From Flavobacterium sp. (lineage in GTDB: Bacteria > Bacteroidota > Bacteroidia > Flavobacteriales > Flavobacteriaceae), in assembly GCA_024709705.1 (NCBI GenBank), contig JANJWE010000187.1, positions 1-7,630 of the forward strand: 7,630 nucleotides of DNA. The letters are read 5' to 3'. Both the position numbers and the translations under genes were made by a program. Within the stretch, counting starts at the first letter, position 1. Every line of letters begins with the position of its first letter. Under the pieces are notes generated by a model that saw only the letters and a program-made list of their open reading frames with translations, was not told the DNA's origin and did no database searches. Of the stretch, positions 5,737-7,630 are shown piece by piece.

Positions 5737-7605
5737 ATGAAAAAACAAACGCTTACTTTATTTTTTTTAGTTTCCTTTTTTGTGAGTTGGAGTCAAAAGC
5801 CATCTGAAAAAAAAGCAAACGAGTTGTTTGCAAATAGAGCCTATGTTGAGGCCGCCAAAATGTACGAAAGTTTGCAGCCTTCAAAAAATATATTGCAAAA
5901 CCTAGCCGATAGTTATTATTTTAATTCCGAAATGAAGTTTGCGTCAAAACACTATGCCCAACTTTATTTTACTTACAAAGACAGTTTAAAACCCGAGTAT
6001 CTTTTTAGATATGCTCATGCATTAAAGGGAATTGGCGATTATGAAAAAGCAGATGTGATAATGAGTTCCTATTTGAATTACAACGTTAACACACAGAAAT
6101 TTAAAGAGCATTTGGTAAATATTATTCCCTTTAATTACGAATGTAAATCGATGCAAAAAAATGGATTAGGCGATTTTGGAATTTCCATTTTTGGAGACAA
6201 GGTTGTTTTTGCATCTACCCGTAATACCAAAAGTAAAATTTACAAATGGAATGAAAAACCTTATTTGGATTTGTTTCAAGCCCAAGTAACTAAAGAGGGA
6301 AATTTGGAAAATATTGTTCCTTTTTCAGATAAAATTAATTCTCCTACCCATGAAAGTTCGGCCACTTTTTCCAGCGATGGAAAGATAATGTATTTTTCAA
6401 GGACTAATTCAAAGATGGTTGAAGTAGGAAATGAAAAATTTGCTTCAGTTAAAATATATAAAGCGGAATGGGTTGACTCAAAATGGGATAATGTAACCGA
6501 ATTACCTTTTTCCAGTGATGAATTTTCATGTCAACATCCGGTGTTGAGTCCGGATAATAAAAGATTGTTCTTTTCGAGTGACAGACCCGGTTCTTTGGGT
6601 TCATTTGATATTTATTATGTAGATGTACATGATGACGGAACATACAGTGAGCCTATAAATTTAGGCGAAACAATCAATACCAAGCATAGAGAGCAATTTC
6701 CATTTGTAGATGTAGATGAAACTTTATATTTTTCATCAGATGGACATCAAGGTTTAGGAGGACTCGATGTATTCATGTCTAAATTATACAATAACGTTTA
6801 TGCTAAACCGCTCAATTTGGGTGAAACTTTAAATTCCGGTATGGATGATTTTGCATTTGTGGTTGTCCCAAATGAAAATATTGGATATTTCTCTTCAAAC
6901 CGAAAAGGTCAAGATAATCTCTACACCTTTACCAGAAAAGAAAACGAGAGAAAATTTGCTGTAGAAGGTGAAGTACGCGACAAAAACACAAAGCAATTAC
7001 TACCAGGTACAACTGTGACTTTGTATGACATGAACGACAAATTAGTAGGTCAACTCATAGTTGGTGAAAACGCCGATTATATCTTTAATTCTGAGCCAAA
7101 TACAAAATATAAAATGGTTGCAGAACGTGATTTTTACGATTCAAAAACGGAGTATTTTGAAACTACAGACGATGGTAGAGTTCGCTTTGTGATTGAACTC
7201 GAAATTGAATCGTACGACGATGCAGAAGAAATTATTGTAACCAAGCCTGATGGATTAGTTTATATTCAACTGGAAAATATTTACTTTGATTTGAATAAAT
7301 GGGATATCAAAGAAGAGGCTGCTCGAACTTTGGACGTTTTGGTTGCCATTATGAAAAAGTATCCACGAATGGAAATTGAATTGGGAGCTCATACCGATTC
7401 TCGTGCATCGGATGCTTACAACTTGAGACTCTCAAATGATAGAGCCGGAGCTGCACTTGAATATTTAGTATCCAAGGGAATCAATCGAAATCGTATGAGG
7501 TCTAAAGGGTATGGTGAAAGAGTGCCTTTAATAAAATGTGGAGATAGCTGTACCGAAGTGGAACATTCTATTAACCGACGTTGTGAATTTATTATTTTAA
7601 AGTAA
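5737..7605 (+). CDS. PorE-like OmpA-family protein: TPR, beta-propeller, CRD, OmpA C-terminal domain
   Basis: This 622-residue protein probably links an outer-membrane SprF-type protein to peptidoglycan. The start at 5737 gives a signal peptide (MKK, then LTLFFLVSFFVSWSQ, cleaved near residue 19); there is no lipobox cysteine. Residues 20-130 are TPR-like helices (KKANELFANRAYVEAAKMY, ADSYYF, LKGIGDYEKAD). Residues 141-395 hold about five PD40/WD40-like blades: VVFASTRN, FSSDGKIMYFS, LSPDNKRLFFSSDRPG, ETLYFSSDGHQGLGG, NIGYFSSNRKG. Residues 406-490 are a carboxypeptidase-regulatory-like beta domain (VEGEVRD...LPGTTVTLYD). Residues 507-622 are an OmpA C-terminal domain (IYFDLNKWDI, HTDSRAS, LSNDRAG, SINRRCEF). 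Asp554 and Arg569 are 15 residues apart, as are the diaminopimelate-binding pair in OmpA proteins. This order matches PorE of Porphyromonas gingivalis, but PorE-like paralogues beside SprF genes are common, so it need not be the core T9SS component. Three cysteines cluster near the end (IKC, DSC, RRC). Confidence 0.92.
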   Translation: MKKQTLTLFFLVSFFVSWSQKPSEKKANELFANRAYVEAAKMYESLQPSKNILQNLADSYYFNSEMKFASKHYAQLYFTYKDSLKPEYLFRYAHALKGIGDYEKADVIMSSYLNYNVNTQKFKEHLVNIIPFNYECKSMQKNGLGDFGISIFGDKVVFASTRNTKSKIYKWNEKPYLDLFQAQVTKEGNLENIVPFSDKINSPTHESSATFSSDGKIMYFSRTNSKMVEVGNEKFASVKIYKAEWVDSKWDNVTELPFSSDEFSCQHPVLSPDNKRLFFSSDRPGSLGSFDIYYVDVHDDGTYSEPINLGETINTKHREQFPFVDVDETLYFSSDGHQGLGGLDVFMSKLYNNVYAKPLNLGETLNSGMDDFAFVVVPNENIGYFSSNRKGQDNLYTFTRKENERKFAVEGEVRDKNTKQLLPGTTVTLYDMNDKLVGQLIVGENADYIFNSEPNTKYKMVAERDFYDSKTEYFETTDDGRVRFVIELEIESYDDAEEIIVTKPDGLVYIQLENIYFDLNKWDIKEEAARTLDVLVAIMKKYPRMEIELGAHTDSRASDAYNLRLSNDRAGAALEYLVSKGINRNRMRSKGYGERVPLIKCGDSCTEVEHSINRRCEFIILK

Positions 7606-7630
7606 TTATTTTACAATTAAGTCATATTTA

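Overview
The window looks like a piece of a Bacteroidota chromosome, most likely a member of Flavobacteriaceae. The reasons are the low GC, A-rich translation starts, signal peptides ending in Ala-Gln or Ser-Gln, and a complete type IX secretion system (T9SS) cargo cassette. All genes are on the plus strand and almost no DNA is non-coding. The gaps between genes are 28, 1 and 10 bases, and 25 bases follow the last stop. I see no Bacteroidota-type promoter (TTTG, then TAnnTTTG) and no convincing terminator in any gap, so genes 2-4, and perhaps gene 1, are probably co-transcribed.

Layout: (1) bases 1-1227, the 3' part of a gene cut by the window edge. It encodes a LysM peptidoglycan-binding domain followed by a domain resembling type 1 periplasmic binding proteins. 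(2) 1256-4768, a large secreted protein of about 1170 residues. It has a signal peptide, twelve Ig/PKD-like modules with two cysteines each, and a C-terminal gliding-motility-associated (CHU_C, type B) T9SS sorting domain. Its middle holds three near-identical repeats of 237 bp period that are much more GC-rich than their surroundings. (3) 4770-5726, a PorP/SprF-family outer-membrane protein. (4) 5737-7605, a PorE-like periplasmic protein with TPR, a PD40/WD40-type beta-propeller, a carboxypeptidase-regulatory-like domain and an OmpA C-terminal peptidoglycan-binding domain.

Genes 2-4 make a coherent working unit. The giant protein is exported by the T9SS through its type B C-terminal domain. 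The adjacent SprF-like protein is the expected cognate outer-membrane partner. The OmpA-like protein would tie that partner to peptidoglycan. This cargo / SprF / OmpA arrangement is a known pattern in Bacteroidota, so the window is better described as a good example of it than as a new system. The least expected features are the young, GC-rich repeat block inside the adhesin and the fusion of LysM to a binding-protein fold directly upstream.
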